Source: Atherix ibis (Eukaryota; Arthropoda; Insecta; Diptera; Athericidae). From it: a stretch of 64,000 bases of DNA. This document shows, in pieces, positions 9,162-19,963 of the stretch (position 1 is the stretch's first letter; the number at the start of each line of letters is the position of its first letter). Location of the stretch: positions 53,478,220 to 53,542,219 of the forward strand of contig OY282609.1 of NCBI GenBank assembly GCA_958298945.1, in the 5' to 3' direction. Position numbers and translations under genes: made by a program. The notes under the pieces were generated by a model. It saw only the letters and a list, made by a program, of their open reading frames with translations. It was not told where the DNA came from and ran no database searches.

Positions 9162-12100
9162 ATGAGCGACAGCAAAATTAAAATCCTACAATGGAACATT
9201 CAAGGTTTCTACAATAATAAAGCTGGTTTAGAACAATTAATTTCGAAATACTCTCCACACATCATAGCACTTCAAGAAACTCACCTCCCTGCAGATTTCT
9301 CCATCACAGGTTTCAAACAATACAATTCCTCATTTCACAATTGGAATAGAGATTTGAAAACTGGAGGCATCTCTTTAATGATCCACAAATCCATAAGTTT
9401 TAAAATTAACCCTATTTCATCAAATATTTTGGCACATTCATGCATTATCATTTCTAACCCCCCTTTTACCTTAATAAATATTTATGTTGAGCATAGCTTA
9501 TATCTTAAAAAAGACGATCTCCTCAATCTCACAAGAACTGTTAGCGGTCCGACAATTATCGTCGGTGATTTCAATGCTCGCCACCACCACTGGGATCCCT
9601 CAGGGCAAAACAATTTTGGTGTAGTCGTTAACGAATGGCTCAATGATACTGATTTTATCCTTCTCAACAATGGACATTACACTCATCTCTCTACTAGAGG
9701 CACTAGAACAGCAATAGACCTATCAATAGTTTCTCCTTCAATAGCTGGTAATATTTCATGGCATCCCCTCTCAGATCTTTATGGGAGTGATCACGTACCC
9801 TTACAGATCATTCCACAGAGCTCAGTAGCTACCTTTTTTCATTCTCCCCGGTTTCTTGAGGGAAATGCAGACTGGTCCACCTTTTCTTTAAAGGTAAATG
9901 ACTTCATTTCGTCAATTCCCACTTCACATAATATTAATAAAGAGGCTGCTATTTTAAAGCGATGCATTCGTTTTGCGGCCGCTCGTTCCATTCCCTCTTC
10001 TAATTCTTTCCACAAAATACAACCTTCATGGTTTAATAAAACCATCAAGTCACTTCTAAAGGAAAAAAGAAAACGTTTAAAAGTTTTTACCAATTTTCAA
10101 AATGACCGCAACCTTATTTTGTATAGGAAAGCTAATGCGGAATTAAAAAGAGAAATACGCAAATCAAAAAAAAATAGTTGGGAGAACTTTGCTTCCAACA
10201 TCAACCCTCAAACACCAATCAAGGCCTGTTGGATTTCAATTAATAGGCTACAAGGAAAGCAATGTAAGCATCATTTGCGTACCTTAAAGTCTGATTCGGG
10301 GATTCTCTCCCAATCTTCAGAAATAGCCAATGAACTAGGCAAAATTTGGTCCAGCTATAGTGCTGACAGTAATTTCAACGAATCCTTTTGCAACGATAAA
10401 AGACAGTTCCTTCAAGATTTAGATTCTTTTCTCCCCCACAGAGATAAATACAAAATTGATGTTCCTTTTACGCTTCAGGAACTTTTCACCAGCTTATCAT
10501 GTCTGAAAGGATCTACCCCTGGTTTCGATCGCATCACTTACTCTATGATCAAACACTGTCCGACTTCCTTCCATATAAGATTATTGAATTTATACAATTC
10601 CATCTTAAATTATGGTATTTTCCCGCACGACTGGAAACTAGCTGTGCTTTTTCCGCTTTCCAAAGGCAAAGTGGACCAAAGCCACCCTGGTAACTATCGT
10701 CCAATATCCCTACTCCCTTGTATGAGTAAATTATTAGAAAAAATGATTGCAAAAAGATTATCTTGGCTTTTAGAATCTAATCTATCTCCGAATATACACA
10801 GTTATCGCCCTCTTAGAGGAACTCAATCCCTTTTAGTCAACCTAACACATTATTTAAGCAAAAGCATTTCGACCAGGAAGCATGCGCACATTCTTTCTGT
10901 GGATTTGGAAAAGGCGTTTGACCGGGTTGGTTCCCACCTGGTCCTAAGTCAACTACGTGACTGGGGTGTTGGGCCCCGTATCCTGCACCTTTTAAGCTCT
11001 TTTTTGACAAATCGTAGCGTCAGAGTTCGAGTCAATGGTTTTTTATCCCAAGTATATAACAGTCAAAATGGACTACCTCAAGGCTCCCCTTTGTCAGTGC
11101 CACTGTTTAACGCCTATATAAATTCCCTATCAATTTCCTTAGCTAATACTCAGAACCTTCGTCATTTGATCTATGCCGACAACATCATCCTGTTTTCCTC
11201 CTCATTGCTAAGCACCCCCCTAACCCAAGCCCTGGGAGATGGTTTGCATCAACTGTCCATGTGGATGAACCAAACTGACGCTTTTATTAATCCTGGAAAA
11301 TGTGAGGCGATCCATATTTGTCGGAAACGATATTGCGAACCTCCAAGGATTGCATTTGGTGCACACCTTATTGAGAATAAGCGAGAGCTGAAAATTTTGG
11401 GACTAACCTTTACCAGTAAATTACAATGGAAAGCACATCTAAATGATATAGCCTTCAAAATTAGTCAAATAAGCAATATGCTTAAATTCCTTTGTGGTAT
11501 AAAAATGGGTGCACATCGTACCACAATTTCGTACATTGCTAAAAATCTTGTTTATGGTACAATCGACTTTCTTATCCCAATTTACGGCTTCAGTCCTGGT
11601 CACTCTAAAATCGACACTGTTCTTAACAATATCATCCGTACAGTCACGGGTGCTTTTCGCACTTCTCCGGTAGAAAGTCTTTATATCGAATCGGGATTTG
11701 TTAATTTGGAAACACGCAGAAATCTTCTGTCACTTCGTCTCATTGCGAAAGGTCTCTCTTTCCGCTATCATCCGCTGCATAAGTTAATAATTAATTTGCT
11801 GAATTTAAAGTGCATACCGCGATATAAATCCGGTCTTTTGGAAAGCTGCAACTTGTACAAAAAATGTAATATGCCCATTCCTTGCAAAATCAAAAATTCT
11901 CCCATTCCGCGATACTGGCTATTAGATCCTACAACGTGTGATACTCTCCTTAGTACGCATAAAAAGCTTTTAACGTCCACTCCACTTTTTGTCCACGAAC
12001 ACAACAAATTTCTGGCAACACACGTTGAAGCCGAACACTTTTACACAGACGGATCAAAAAGTGTTCATGGCGTTTCTGCCGTAGTTGTTTCACAAAATTC

Positions 12101-12830
12101 GCAAACTCTCTTTTGCACAAATCTCCCAACCTATTTATCTATTTTCTGTGCGGAAGCCTTTTCCATTCTTTCCGCCCTAAACATAACAGCTAATATTTCT
12201 GCTCAGTGTTTCATCCATACGGACAGTCTTTCGGTTTTAAAAGCAACGTTAAACCCTTCCAACACAGATCCAATTATTCTGAAAATTAAATCTGGTCTCA
12301 TAAATCAAAAAAGTAGGACCACACTTCGTTGGATTCCCTCTCACAGTCATATTTTAGGAAATACTCAAGCCGATGAGTTAGCCAAAACGTGCCATAACAT
12401 GCCTCTTATCTGTCATCACCCTCCAAGTTACTCATCCATTTTAAATTTAATAAAATATTGCCAAGCTTCGGACTTAAATAATATTTGGAAATCTTCAAAC
12501 TCTTTTCTTAGAAAGGTATGTCTTTCAACCCAAACCCCCAAGTACAACTCAGAGCTAGGAAGGTCGCATTGCGTGGCGCTAACCAGGGCACGTATTGGTC
12601 ATTCCAAACTAACAAAAGATCACTTGCTATCAAAACGTCCACCACCTAATTGTAAGTTCTGTGGAGAAATTCTCAATTCGGAACACTTTCTTTTCAATTG
12701 TAGGCATACTAAAGTATTTCTACAGTTAAATGGTATAGAAAACTTACCTGCTCTACTTTCACCCCAACAAAATCCGAATGGACCTTTTTTCCTGTTACTA
12801 AATCATCTAGACTATAGAAACCAATTGTAA
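9162..12830 (+). CDS. Retrotransposon ORF2: endonuclease - reverse transcriptase - RNase H
   Basis: 1222 residues, uninterrupted. The APE-type endonuclease has N12, E39, D136/N138 (GDFNARH) and D210-H211 (SDH), all present. The reverse transcriptase has YRPISLLP, motif A with D581 (SVDLEKAFDRV), motif B GLPQGSPLS, and at 671-674 YADN instead of YADD (codon AAC at 11181-11183). RNase H keeps D963 (YTDGS), E998, D1021 and D1071, with the IPSHSH.G..QADELA block. A CCHC follows at C1164-C1167-H1175-C1180. The protein normally nicks target DNA and reverse-transcribes the element RNA in place. Loss of the second YADD Asp, which binds catalytic metal, predicts a catalytically dead polymerase in an otherwise intact protein. 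The rest of the frame has no damage. Confidence 0.93.
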   Translation: MSDSKIKILQWNIQGFYNNKAGLEQLISKYSPHIIALQETHLPADFSITGFKQYNSSFHNWNRDLKTGGISLMIHKSISFKINPISSNILAHSCIIISNPPFTLINIYVEHSLYLKKDDLLNLTRTVSGPTIIVGDFNARHHHWDPSGQNNFGVVVNEWLNDTDFILLNNGHYTHLSTRGTRTAIDLSIVSPSIAGNISWHPLSDLYGSDHVPLQIIPQSSVATFFHSPRFLEGNADWSTFSLKVNDFISSIPTSHNINKEAAILKRCIRFAAARSIPSSNSFHKIQPSWFNKTIKSLLKEKRKRLKVFTNFQNDRNLILYRKANAELKREIRKSKKNSWENFASNINPQTPIKACWISINRLQGKQCKHHLRTLKSDSGILSQSSEIANELGKIWSSYSADSNFNESFCNDKRQFLQDLDSFLPHRDKYKIDVPFTLQELFTSLSCLKGSTPGFDRITYSMIKHCPTSFHIRLLNLYNSILNYGIFPHDWKLAVLFPLSKGKVDQSHPGNYRPISLLPCMSKLLEKMIAKRLSWLLESNLSPNIHSYRPLRGTQSLLVNLTHYLSKSISTRKHAHILSVDLEKAFDRVGSHLVLSQLRDWGVGPRILHLLSSFLTNRSVRVRVNGFLSQVYNSQNGLPQGSPLSVPLFNAYINSLSISLANTQNLRHLIYADNIILFSSSLLSTPLTQALGDGLHQLSMWMNQTDAFINPGKCEAIHICRKRYCEPPRIAFGAHLIENKRELKILGLTFTSKLQWKAHLNDIAFKISQISNMLKFLCGIKMGAHRTTISYIAKNLVYGTIDFLIPIYGFSPGHSKIDTVLNNIIRTVTGAFRTSPVESLYIESGFVNLETRRNLLSLRLIAKGLSFRYHPLHKLIINLLNLKCIPRYKSGLLESCNLYKKCNMPIPCKIKNSPIPRYWLLDPTTCDTLLSTHKKLLTSTPLFVHEHNKFLATHVEAEHFYTDGSKSVHGVSAVVVSQNSQTLFCTNLPTYLSIFCAEAFSILSALNITANISAQCFIHTDSLSVLKATLNPSNTDPIILKIKSGLINQKSRTTLRWIPSHSHILGNTQADELAKTCHNMPLICHHPPSYSSILNLIKYCQASDLNNIWKSSNSFLRKVCLSTQTPKYNSELGRSHCVALTRARIGHSKLTKDHLLSKRPPPNCKFCGEILNSEHFLFNCRHTKVFLQLNGIENLPALLSPQQNPNGPFFLLLNHLDYRNQL

Positions 12831-12838
12831 TGCTTTTC

Positions 12839-12885
<47 letters not shown>

Positions 12886-13138
12886 CTTTTTTTTTTTAAA
12901 TAATTTTGAAAAAAAATTCTAGATTCAAAAAAAAAATTTTTTAAAAATTTTAAATCAGCAAAATTGTAAATTTTTCATTTTAAACTAAATAATGTTCATT
13001 AACAAAGAAAAAAAAAAAAGTAAACAAATTTTGATAAAATTAAAAGCGCCTTATGGCCCAAGCAGCCGCGTGCGCCAACACCAGACTACCCAGATTTATT
13101 CTGGGCAAATCTGTTTTTATAAATAAATAAATAAATAA
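12831..13138 (+). other. 3' UTR and tail of the I-type element
   Basis: Contains 44 T in a row at 12842-12885, one C, then 11 more T. After that come AT-rich sequence, a GC-richer segment at 13049-13100, and a terminal (AAAT)n tail from about 13120 to the target duplication. Simple-repeat tails are usual for I-type elements. Confidence 0.75.
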
Positions 13139-13150
13139 ATAAAAATATAA
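13139..13150. repeat. Target-site duplication, right copy
   Basis: ATAAAAATATAA, identical to 7357-7368. The boundary with the (AAAT)n tail is fuzzy by one or two bases because tail and duplication have similar composition. Confidence 0.75.
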
Positions 13151-13479
13151 AAAATTGAAAGGTTTAAAATTTTTCGATTTAAAAAAAATATAATACGATT
13201 ATAAGAGGTTGTTTATTTTTATTGCCATTATATTTAAGTTTTGGTATTCGATTTTTTTAACTCATAAAACTTATTTTTAAATTTTTGTATCTAATGCATG
13301 CATACCACTTTGAGTAGAAGCGAACAAAAGGTTTAACTGACAATACGAGTGCTTGACTAGACAAACGTATTAGTACAAGGTAACGGGTAATTTTTTAGGT
13401 GTTTAGTTTTTAAATTTCCAAAAAAAAACACAGACAAATTACAAAAGTGTATGCCATTTACTTTTTAAAGATTAATTCA

Positions 13480-14502
13480 TGTAAATATTGACCCCATGAC
13501 TACGTTTTAAGTAGTCCATGCGAGATATTTTTGAATCTTTAACTACTTTTTCCAGCATCTCGGCTGGTATTTCGCTAATAACACGTGTAATGTTGTATTT
13601 CAAGGCTGCAAGTGACGCTGGTTTATCGGCATAGACAAGTGACGTCATGTAGCCTTATAACAAATAGTCTACATACGTCAAATTGCACGATCTAGGCGGC
13701 CAACTCACTGGTCCGAAAAGTGCGATAAATTGCTCACCGAACTCATCCCTCAAAATGTCCATTGTCTCCCATACTATGTGGCATGTAGCGCCCTTTTGTT
13801 AAAACTACATGTCGACCAGATGCAATTCTTGGATTTTGGGCAAAAATAAGTTCGAAATCATCAAACGATAGCAAGCGCCATTGACGGTAACGTTGCGGCC
13901 AGCGCCATCTTTAAAAAAATTTGGACCGATGATTGCGTAGCACTTTCTGTTTTGTCTGTGGTTGTTCATCAGACCAAATGCGATAATTTTGCTTATTCAC
14001 ATACCCATTCAACCAGAAATGAGTTTTGTCGCTAAACGCATTTTCTTCAAGTTGTTTCTAAGACCCACTCACCGAAAATACGATGTATTGGCAGGTCGTT
14101 CGGCTTCAGTTCTTATACGTGCTGTGTATTATATGCCTCAGACCAATTTTATTGCATAAAATCGTCCACATAGTGGAGTAGCATAATCTCAATTGCTGTG
14201 AGTTGTGAACGGCGACGGATGGACAAATCGACGTCTTTACCAAAACTGGACGCTACGGCAGCAATATTTCTCTCTGTACGTATACAGGTTAGTGTTTTGA
14301 TGTCTAATAGCGTAAAATTGCTGCGAAATTTTGTCACTATGGCTTGAATTGCTTGCTCAGTAAATCGATTATGACGACCACAAAATGGTCGAAGTGCTCG
14401 AACACATTTTTCACACAGCACGAATTTTGATAATAAAGAAAAAGTCTTTTCATTATAAAATGGCAATGCTAATTGAGTACTTTTTGCTTTGACATACGTC
14501 AC
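13480..14502 (-). pseudogene. Tc1/mariner-type DDE transposase relic, nearly full length
   Basis: The minus frame at 14502-14149 reads LRPFCGRHNRFTEQAIQAIV and IRTERNIAAVASSF, then DLSIRRRSQLTAIE. This is the N-terminal helix-turn-helix region of insect DDE transposases of the GRHNRPTE type. Downstream, across frameshifts, come a decayed SDEAHFW-like block near 14020, a PRSC-LTPVDYLL-like block near 13690, and YADKPASLAALKYNITRVI near 13640. The C-terminal end (HGVNIYMN) is near 13480. Many stops are present. I could not find convincing terminal inverted repeats. Confidence 0.75.
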
Positions 14503-14589
14503 GTATCACGTATCATGACCTATTAAAAATAATAACATGGAAAACCAAACAGTAAAAAAAATCACCCGCATCAACCTAAAACATAAACA

Positions 14590-16330
14590 AATATATATGC
14601 GCTGGAGATGAAACAAATATTGAAATGGCCTAAGAAAACCCTAAAGGGCACTATTATTCAAACGGCCGAGAAAGTACTAGAATCGAGCCATAAAGTGATT
14701 GGTACCGGCTGGTTTGGTGAGAAACAAAACAAAAGAATTCTGCACACCGAGCCATACTGAATTGTCAGAGAACTGGGACTCGCGTAGAGAATTATCGTGA
14801 AAAACAAGCTTATGAGAACAAGCACGTCTGTAAAATCGAAAAATATAGGGAGCAACTGCACCATGCGCGAAAGTTTTACCTAACTTTGAGTGGCATGGGA
14901 CGATTTATACCGCGATACTCATCATATCCCAACAAAGAAGATAATATGATTTCCGACCACATGGGTATATTAAGGCGATGGGTGGATCATTTTTATAAAC
15001 TTCTAAACACTATAACAGTCAGAGCATGAGTTGGACGTCCCGCCAGCTGAAGAATATGTGCTGCCGCCACCCAGCATCGAGGAAATTATAGAAATGATCC
15101 ATCGACTGAAGAACCACAAGTCGCCCGGCGTCGACGGGATCGCCACCAAACTGGTTAACTAAGGAGGCAACACATTGCACCAAAAGATTCATTAATTAAT
15201 GGTCCAAGTATGGGATAGCAAATCAATGTCCTGTCAGTTTAGCTATAATAAGGTTGCGGCGCATTATCTGTCGCATACTCAAAAAAGGAGATATTACGTT
15301 GCTGAGTATTATCTATGAGATATTCTCCGCTATCTTACTAGGTAGGATAGTCCCATTCGCCCAAAAAATTATTGTCCCATACCAGAGAGGCTTCACTCGT
15401 CGGAAATCGGCAACAGATCAGATTTTATCTATGCGGCAATAAATGGAAAAACTGTTGGAATATGGTCAACAGATTCACCATCTGTTCATCAACTTTAGAA
15501 CCGCTTATGATAGCATAGCCAGGGTAAAGCTCTACACATCCATAAGAGAATTTGGAAGAGTAAGAGCAGCAGAATCACTTTCAGAGCCATTTAACAGCCA
15601 CAATGATCTCCAGCAACAAAATGTTCTTTCGTTCGCTCTCTTTAACCTGGCGCTGGAAAAAGTGATTCATGACTCAAGACTAAGGCATTAGTGGTACCAT
15701 GTTAATTTAGGCTGCCCAGGTCTTAGCATACACCGAAGACATCGACATTATGTGTTGTACGAGAGACCTTCATCAAGATTTATCAGGTGGCGAAAGATCT
15801 TGGGCTGCACATAAATGAGAGCAAAACATAGTACATGGTGGCAGCGTCGAAGACAAGACCAACTAACCCTAGTCACATACAGATGAGAGATTATAACTTT
15901 CAAATAGTTAAATTGTTCTCCTATTTGGGGTCAAGGATCACAGACTCGGAAGAAGAAACAAAGCCTATTTCAATCAACTAAAATATTTCGCTCAAAAATT
16001 CTCGCCATAACATCGAGTAGTCTTACCGGTGCTCACATTACGTCGGTTTTCAGTAAAACCATTGTAAATTCTTGTCCACATTCGAAAAGTTTTTGGCCTC
16101 CTAGGTTAGGATATGACGATTCCGGAGCCTATTTAACGACGAGATCCTGGAGCGTTACCACGCCAGTGGCTCAATTTATGTTCTCAGAGGTAAGCCCTGC
16201 ATTCGGTGAAGCAAGGGCATCAGCGAGCACGCCAAAAACATAATGGTGTAGTGTCAAACTAAAAGACCGCTGCGCGATGCTTAGACGTCTAGAGTTTTTT
16301 TTGATTCAGAAGGTCTAGCATAAACTCCGC
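14590..16330 (+). pseudogene. RTE-type LINE relic (endonuclease/reverse transcriptase ORF)
   Basis: Landmarks on the plus strand are GWFGEKQNK near 14710, a decayed NKSPGVDGI block near 15120 (codons for SPGVDGIATKL), LKKGDITLLSIIYEIFSAIL near 15280, YQRGFTRRKSATDQILSMRQ near 15385, MEKLLEYGQQIHHLFINF at 15443, NLALEKVIHDSRL near 15650 and AYTEDIDIM near 15730 (decayed Y-A-D-D). These match the widespread insect RTE-like reverse transcriptase. The two short open stretches at 15254-15442 and 15443-15691 are adjoining pieces of it. Frameshifts and stops are throughout. Confidence 0.8.
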
Positions 16331-17760
16331 TGATAATTCGATTTTTTCTATTATATATATAAATATTATTATAAAAACGATAGTTTTTTTTAAGTAAGAC
16401 CAAACAAATTAAATTAAAAATATATTCTAAAATGTTCAATCATTAATTTTATTTATTTCTGACAGTGCATTTTAGAGCCATTTCCTTATTAATTTTTCAA
16501 TATTATTATTAATAAATCATAATTTTTCTCTTATAAAATTTTAATTACAATTTGTTATAGTTTTTCTTAGATCGAAAATAGTTTTTAAATTTATTAATAG
16601 CAATAAAAATATAAAAATATTGTTTTTTGTACAGACAATAATATAAGATAGCTTTCCAACTCGTTTCTAAAAAATAATTTGTAGATACCATGCTTTTTTA
16701 TAAATATAAACCAAAACTACAAAGCAAATAATACAAAATGAAAAAATAATAATAATAGTAATAATAATAATAATAGTAATAGAATATAATAAAATGAATG
16801 AAAATTGATTATTTTGAATGTATTTAAATCACAATTGCAATTACATATTCATGTACATAAATAATCCCTATGATAGCGATTACGATTTATGAGGATAGTA
16901 CACATATTATTACGTCACTACTGCTATAACCTCACTAGCTTAATATTAGCTATGCTATATTATAATTTTATATACTAGGCTATGCTTATTAATTAATTTC
17001 GTAATTGTCTCTAATTATTCTTCACGTTTCATTTATTAGATAATATTTCTTAGCAATATTCTTGGTGTCTGCTTTTTAGCACACATTCAAATTGCTACAA
17101 CATTTTCTTTTATTTATTTTTTTCAATTTCAAATCAGGACCTTATGATATGAGCAAGGTATCCCTTGTATATGATTAACTAAACTTATTTTATTATGTTC
17201 TTAAAGTTTGATTTTAGTACCATTCTTATTAAAAGTTTTTAGCTTTTAACTTTTATTATAGAGCTTTTAGCTTTTCGATAATTTTTGACTTTTATTCTCG
17301 CATATTTTATAAAAATTTTATTAATAATGTTAAAAATAAATATTCTTATTTTTTTCAGTATTTTAATTTTTTTTTTCAAATATTTTAGTTTTAATTTTAA
17401 TTTACATAATTTAATTTATTGTAATTTAAATTTCATTAATGTCTTTGTACCATAATCGTGTATTACTTAATAATAATTATGAATAATATTTCTATTTTTT
17501 TTTTTGGAGCTTACTATTTAGCTGATTGATAATAACACTTATAAAAATAAGCAACAAATCTTTTTATGGATATAATAAATGGAAGGGGAGGGGGGTCATT
17601 TTGTTTGTGTGAAAAAAATTTGTTTAGCAAAAAATAATTAAATTATTTTTGATATTTAGATATTTTTTTCTGTGTAAATGGTTTTGCTAAATATTTTCTA
17701 TACAAATTTAAATATTAAAACCATTTTTTTTTCAAATTTTTGAATAGATTGTAAATTAAA
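16331..17760. other. AT-rich intergenic sequence
   Basis: Between the RTE relic and the duplicated block. It holds short (AAT)n microsatellites near 16745-16785 but no gene or element that I can identify. The left neighbour on the minus strand is the RING gene; the right is the 3' end of Kua. Confidence 0.5.
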
Positions 17761-18740
17761 TTTTTTTGAATATTTTGAAAATAAATTTAAAAGAACATGA
17801 ATACTTAAAAGTTCAATATTTTTCTAATACCACTTTAAAAATAAAAGATTTTGTATTGTATAAAAATCAATAAGATGTTGTTTGTTTGGAGGAGGAGGTT
17901 TACAAATTAAGTGTGCTTTTAAAATTTTATTTTTTATATAAAACAAAAATGAGAAAAAATCTTCTATTCAAGAATTTTTTTTTATTTTTTAAAATACTTA
18001 AAAAATGGTTTTTTCGTTTCTTTCAAAACAGCAATACTTCTAAATTTTAAGAAAGGTAAGCATTCTTGCTCGTCAAATAAATAAAACTTTTAAAATTTGG
18101 GTTTTTACTAAAAATTTAGGACTTTTCTGTTTTTTATCAACACTAAAACACTAAAAAGTCAATATTACGTAATTATGGAAATTTATTAAATAAAATTATA
18201 AAATGAAATTTAATTAATTTAGATTGTATTTGGTCAAATATTTGAATATATATATTCAAATATTTTTTTTGAATATTTTGAAAATAAATTTAAAAGAACA
18301 TGAATACTTAAAAGTTCAATATTTTTCTAATACCACTTTAAAAATAAAAGATTTTGTATTGTATAAAAATCAATAAGATTTTGTTTGTTTGGAGGAGGAG
18401 GTTTACAAATTAAGTGTGCTTTTAAAATTTTATTTTTTATATAAAACAAAAATGAGAAAAAATCTTCTATTCAAGAATTTTTTTTTATTTTTTAAAATAC
18501 TTAAAAAATGGTTTTTTCGTTTCTTTCAAAACAGCAATACTTCTAAATTTTAAGAAAGGTAAGCATTCTTGCTCGTCAAATAAATAAAACTTTTAAAATT
18601 TGGGTTTTTACTAAAAATTTAGGACTTTTCTGTTTTTTATCAACACTAAAACACTAAAAAGTCAATATTACGTAATTATGGAAATTTATTAAATAAAATT
18701 ATAAAATGAAATTTAATTAATTTAGATTGTATTTGGTCAA
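17761..18740. repeat. Direct duplication of 477 bp around a palindrome
   Basis: 17761-18237 and 18264-18740 are near identical over 477 bp; I see one substitution (AAGATGTTG versus AAGATTTTG). The 503-bp offset is constant, so there is no net indel. No protein frame is conserved in the unit. The near identity means a recent event, or an assembly artefact. Confidence 0.9.
18238..18263. repeat. Perfect 26-bp palindrome between the two copies
   Basis: ATATTTGAATATA followed by its exact reverse complement. Including two flanking bases on each side (AA...TT) it reaches 30 bp. It occupies the whole interval between the duplicated blocks. Confidence 0.85.
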
Positions 18741-19588
18741 GGAAAAAATTAATTAATTTAAACCTATTTAAAAATTAATTAATTTTTCCCTTGAGTAAAT
18801 AAAAAAATATTGTTTTCTGATTAGTAGGAGTAATAGTGATAGAGAGTAAATAAAATATATTGTTTTCTGATTATAGTGATACTTTTTCAATAGTTTACAT
18901 ATTCCAATTAGTACATATGAAATTTTTCAAAAATTTTACAAAAAGAAATTTATTAAAAATATTGAACAATTTGCTTTGAATAAAAAACATTTTTTTTTTA
19001 TTTACTTTGAATAAAAAATATTTTTTTCTTTGAACTTTTCAAAAGTCAAAAAGATTTTCACAGAGAAAAAATACCTTTGTAACAAAATTTCTTATTAAAT
19101 CCTATTTATTTTTAAAGTTTTATTGAACTGTTTGTCTTAATTTTATTAATTTAAATATGTACTTAAAAATGTATTAATGCTATTTTATTTTTTCTATTCT
19201 AGAATAGTATTTTTTTTTAAAAAATTCTTTATGAAAAATCTTTTTTATTTGTTATAAAAACTAATACTTAATTAATTTTATCAGTTTTATTATTCATTAT
19301 TACAAATATTTGTTAGCAAATATTAAGGCGATGATTTAGTATTTCTTTTTTAATTATAATTATAATTAAAATATTTATTATAATAATAGTTATAATACTA
19401 TTACTACCAATAATAATAATAATAATAATAATAATATTAGTAGCAGTAACGATTATAAAAATTACAATGAAAATTCTTGTTTAAATTTTTCAAAAGTCCG
19501 TAATAAATATTATATGGAAAATTTTCTATTATTTTTACTTTTATTAATATTCATCATTATTATTTGATTGATTTTAGTGTATTTATTG

Positions 19589-19632
<44 letters not shown>

Positions 19633-19741
19633 AATAGTGTTTGTTCGTTGTTGTATATCATGCCTTAGAGCTGTGACTGAATAAGTTTTATACAACCAAC
19701 CCCTTTTCCTCCTCCCTCTACCTCCATAAGACAATGTGCAG
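18741..19741. other. AT-rich sequence downstream of Kua
   Basis: No gene seen. Contains an (AAT)n run near 19412-19436 and (ATT)n at 19593-19632. The minus frame at 19510-19734 with a poly-Asn run is simply the translated microsatellite. Confidence 0.5.
19593..19632. repeat. (ATT)n microsatellite
   Basis: About 13 perfect trinucleotide units, roughly 240 bp past the Kua stop codon. Confidence 0.9.
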
Positions 19742-19747
19742 TTTATT
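19742..19747 (-). terminator. Candidate poly(A) signal of Kua
   Basis: AATAAA on the minus strand about 125 nt after the Kua stop codon. It is the first canonical hexamer downstream. In such AT-rich DNA chance matches are common, so use is not proven. Confidence 0.45.
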
Positions 19748-19872
19748 ACAATTTTTTTTACTAGATTTCCTCTTAATATTACCGTTACTATTATTATATT
19801 GTACTATAGAATAATTTTCTTGTTGTTTATAAAATAGCACCAACATTGTTGAAAAAAATTGAAAATTTTTTG

Positions 19873-19963
19873 CTAATCAGTTTTTTGCGCCCATTTCATA
19901 TCGTCCGCACGAGGCTTGAATCCGGCTACATATTCTATAATATTCTCCAATGATGGCCAAAAT
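19873..19963 (-). CDS. Kua: Kua coding exon 6 and stop
   Basis: A pyrimidine-rich acceptor TCTCTTTAG|A is followed by 91 nt ending [14 protein letters not shown] and TAG. The C-terminus matches the family end in length and content. Confidence 0.93.

Larger units (their letters stand above)
7369..13138 (+). mobile_element. Full-length I-type non-LTR retrotransposon
   Basis: A complete element of about 5.8 kb: 5' UTR, gag-like ORF1, a 62-nt spacer, ORF2 with endonuclease, reverse transcriptase, RNase H and C-terminal CCHC, a 3' UTR with a long T tract, and an (AAAT)n tail. Both ORFs are open throughout, and the flanking 12-bp duplication is perfect, so the insertion is young. RNase H after the reverse transcriptase fits the I clade rather than Jockey proper; I cannot name the family. 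The one visible defect is D to N in the YADD box (see ORF2). It sits about 600 bp upstream of the RING gene's first coding exon, in the opposite orientation. Confidence 0.9.

Noticed and set aside
9482..12007. Several 60-85-residue minus frames inside ORF2
   Set aside because: All lie opposite the intact ORF2 and have no independent support.
13360..14560. Terminal inverted repeats of the DDE relic at 13480-14502
   Set aside because: I compared both flanks and found no convincing match, so the element limits were not called.
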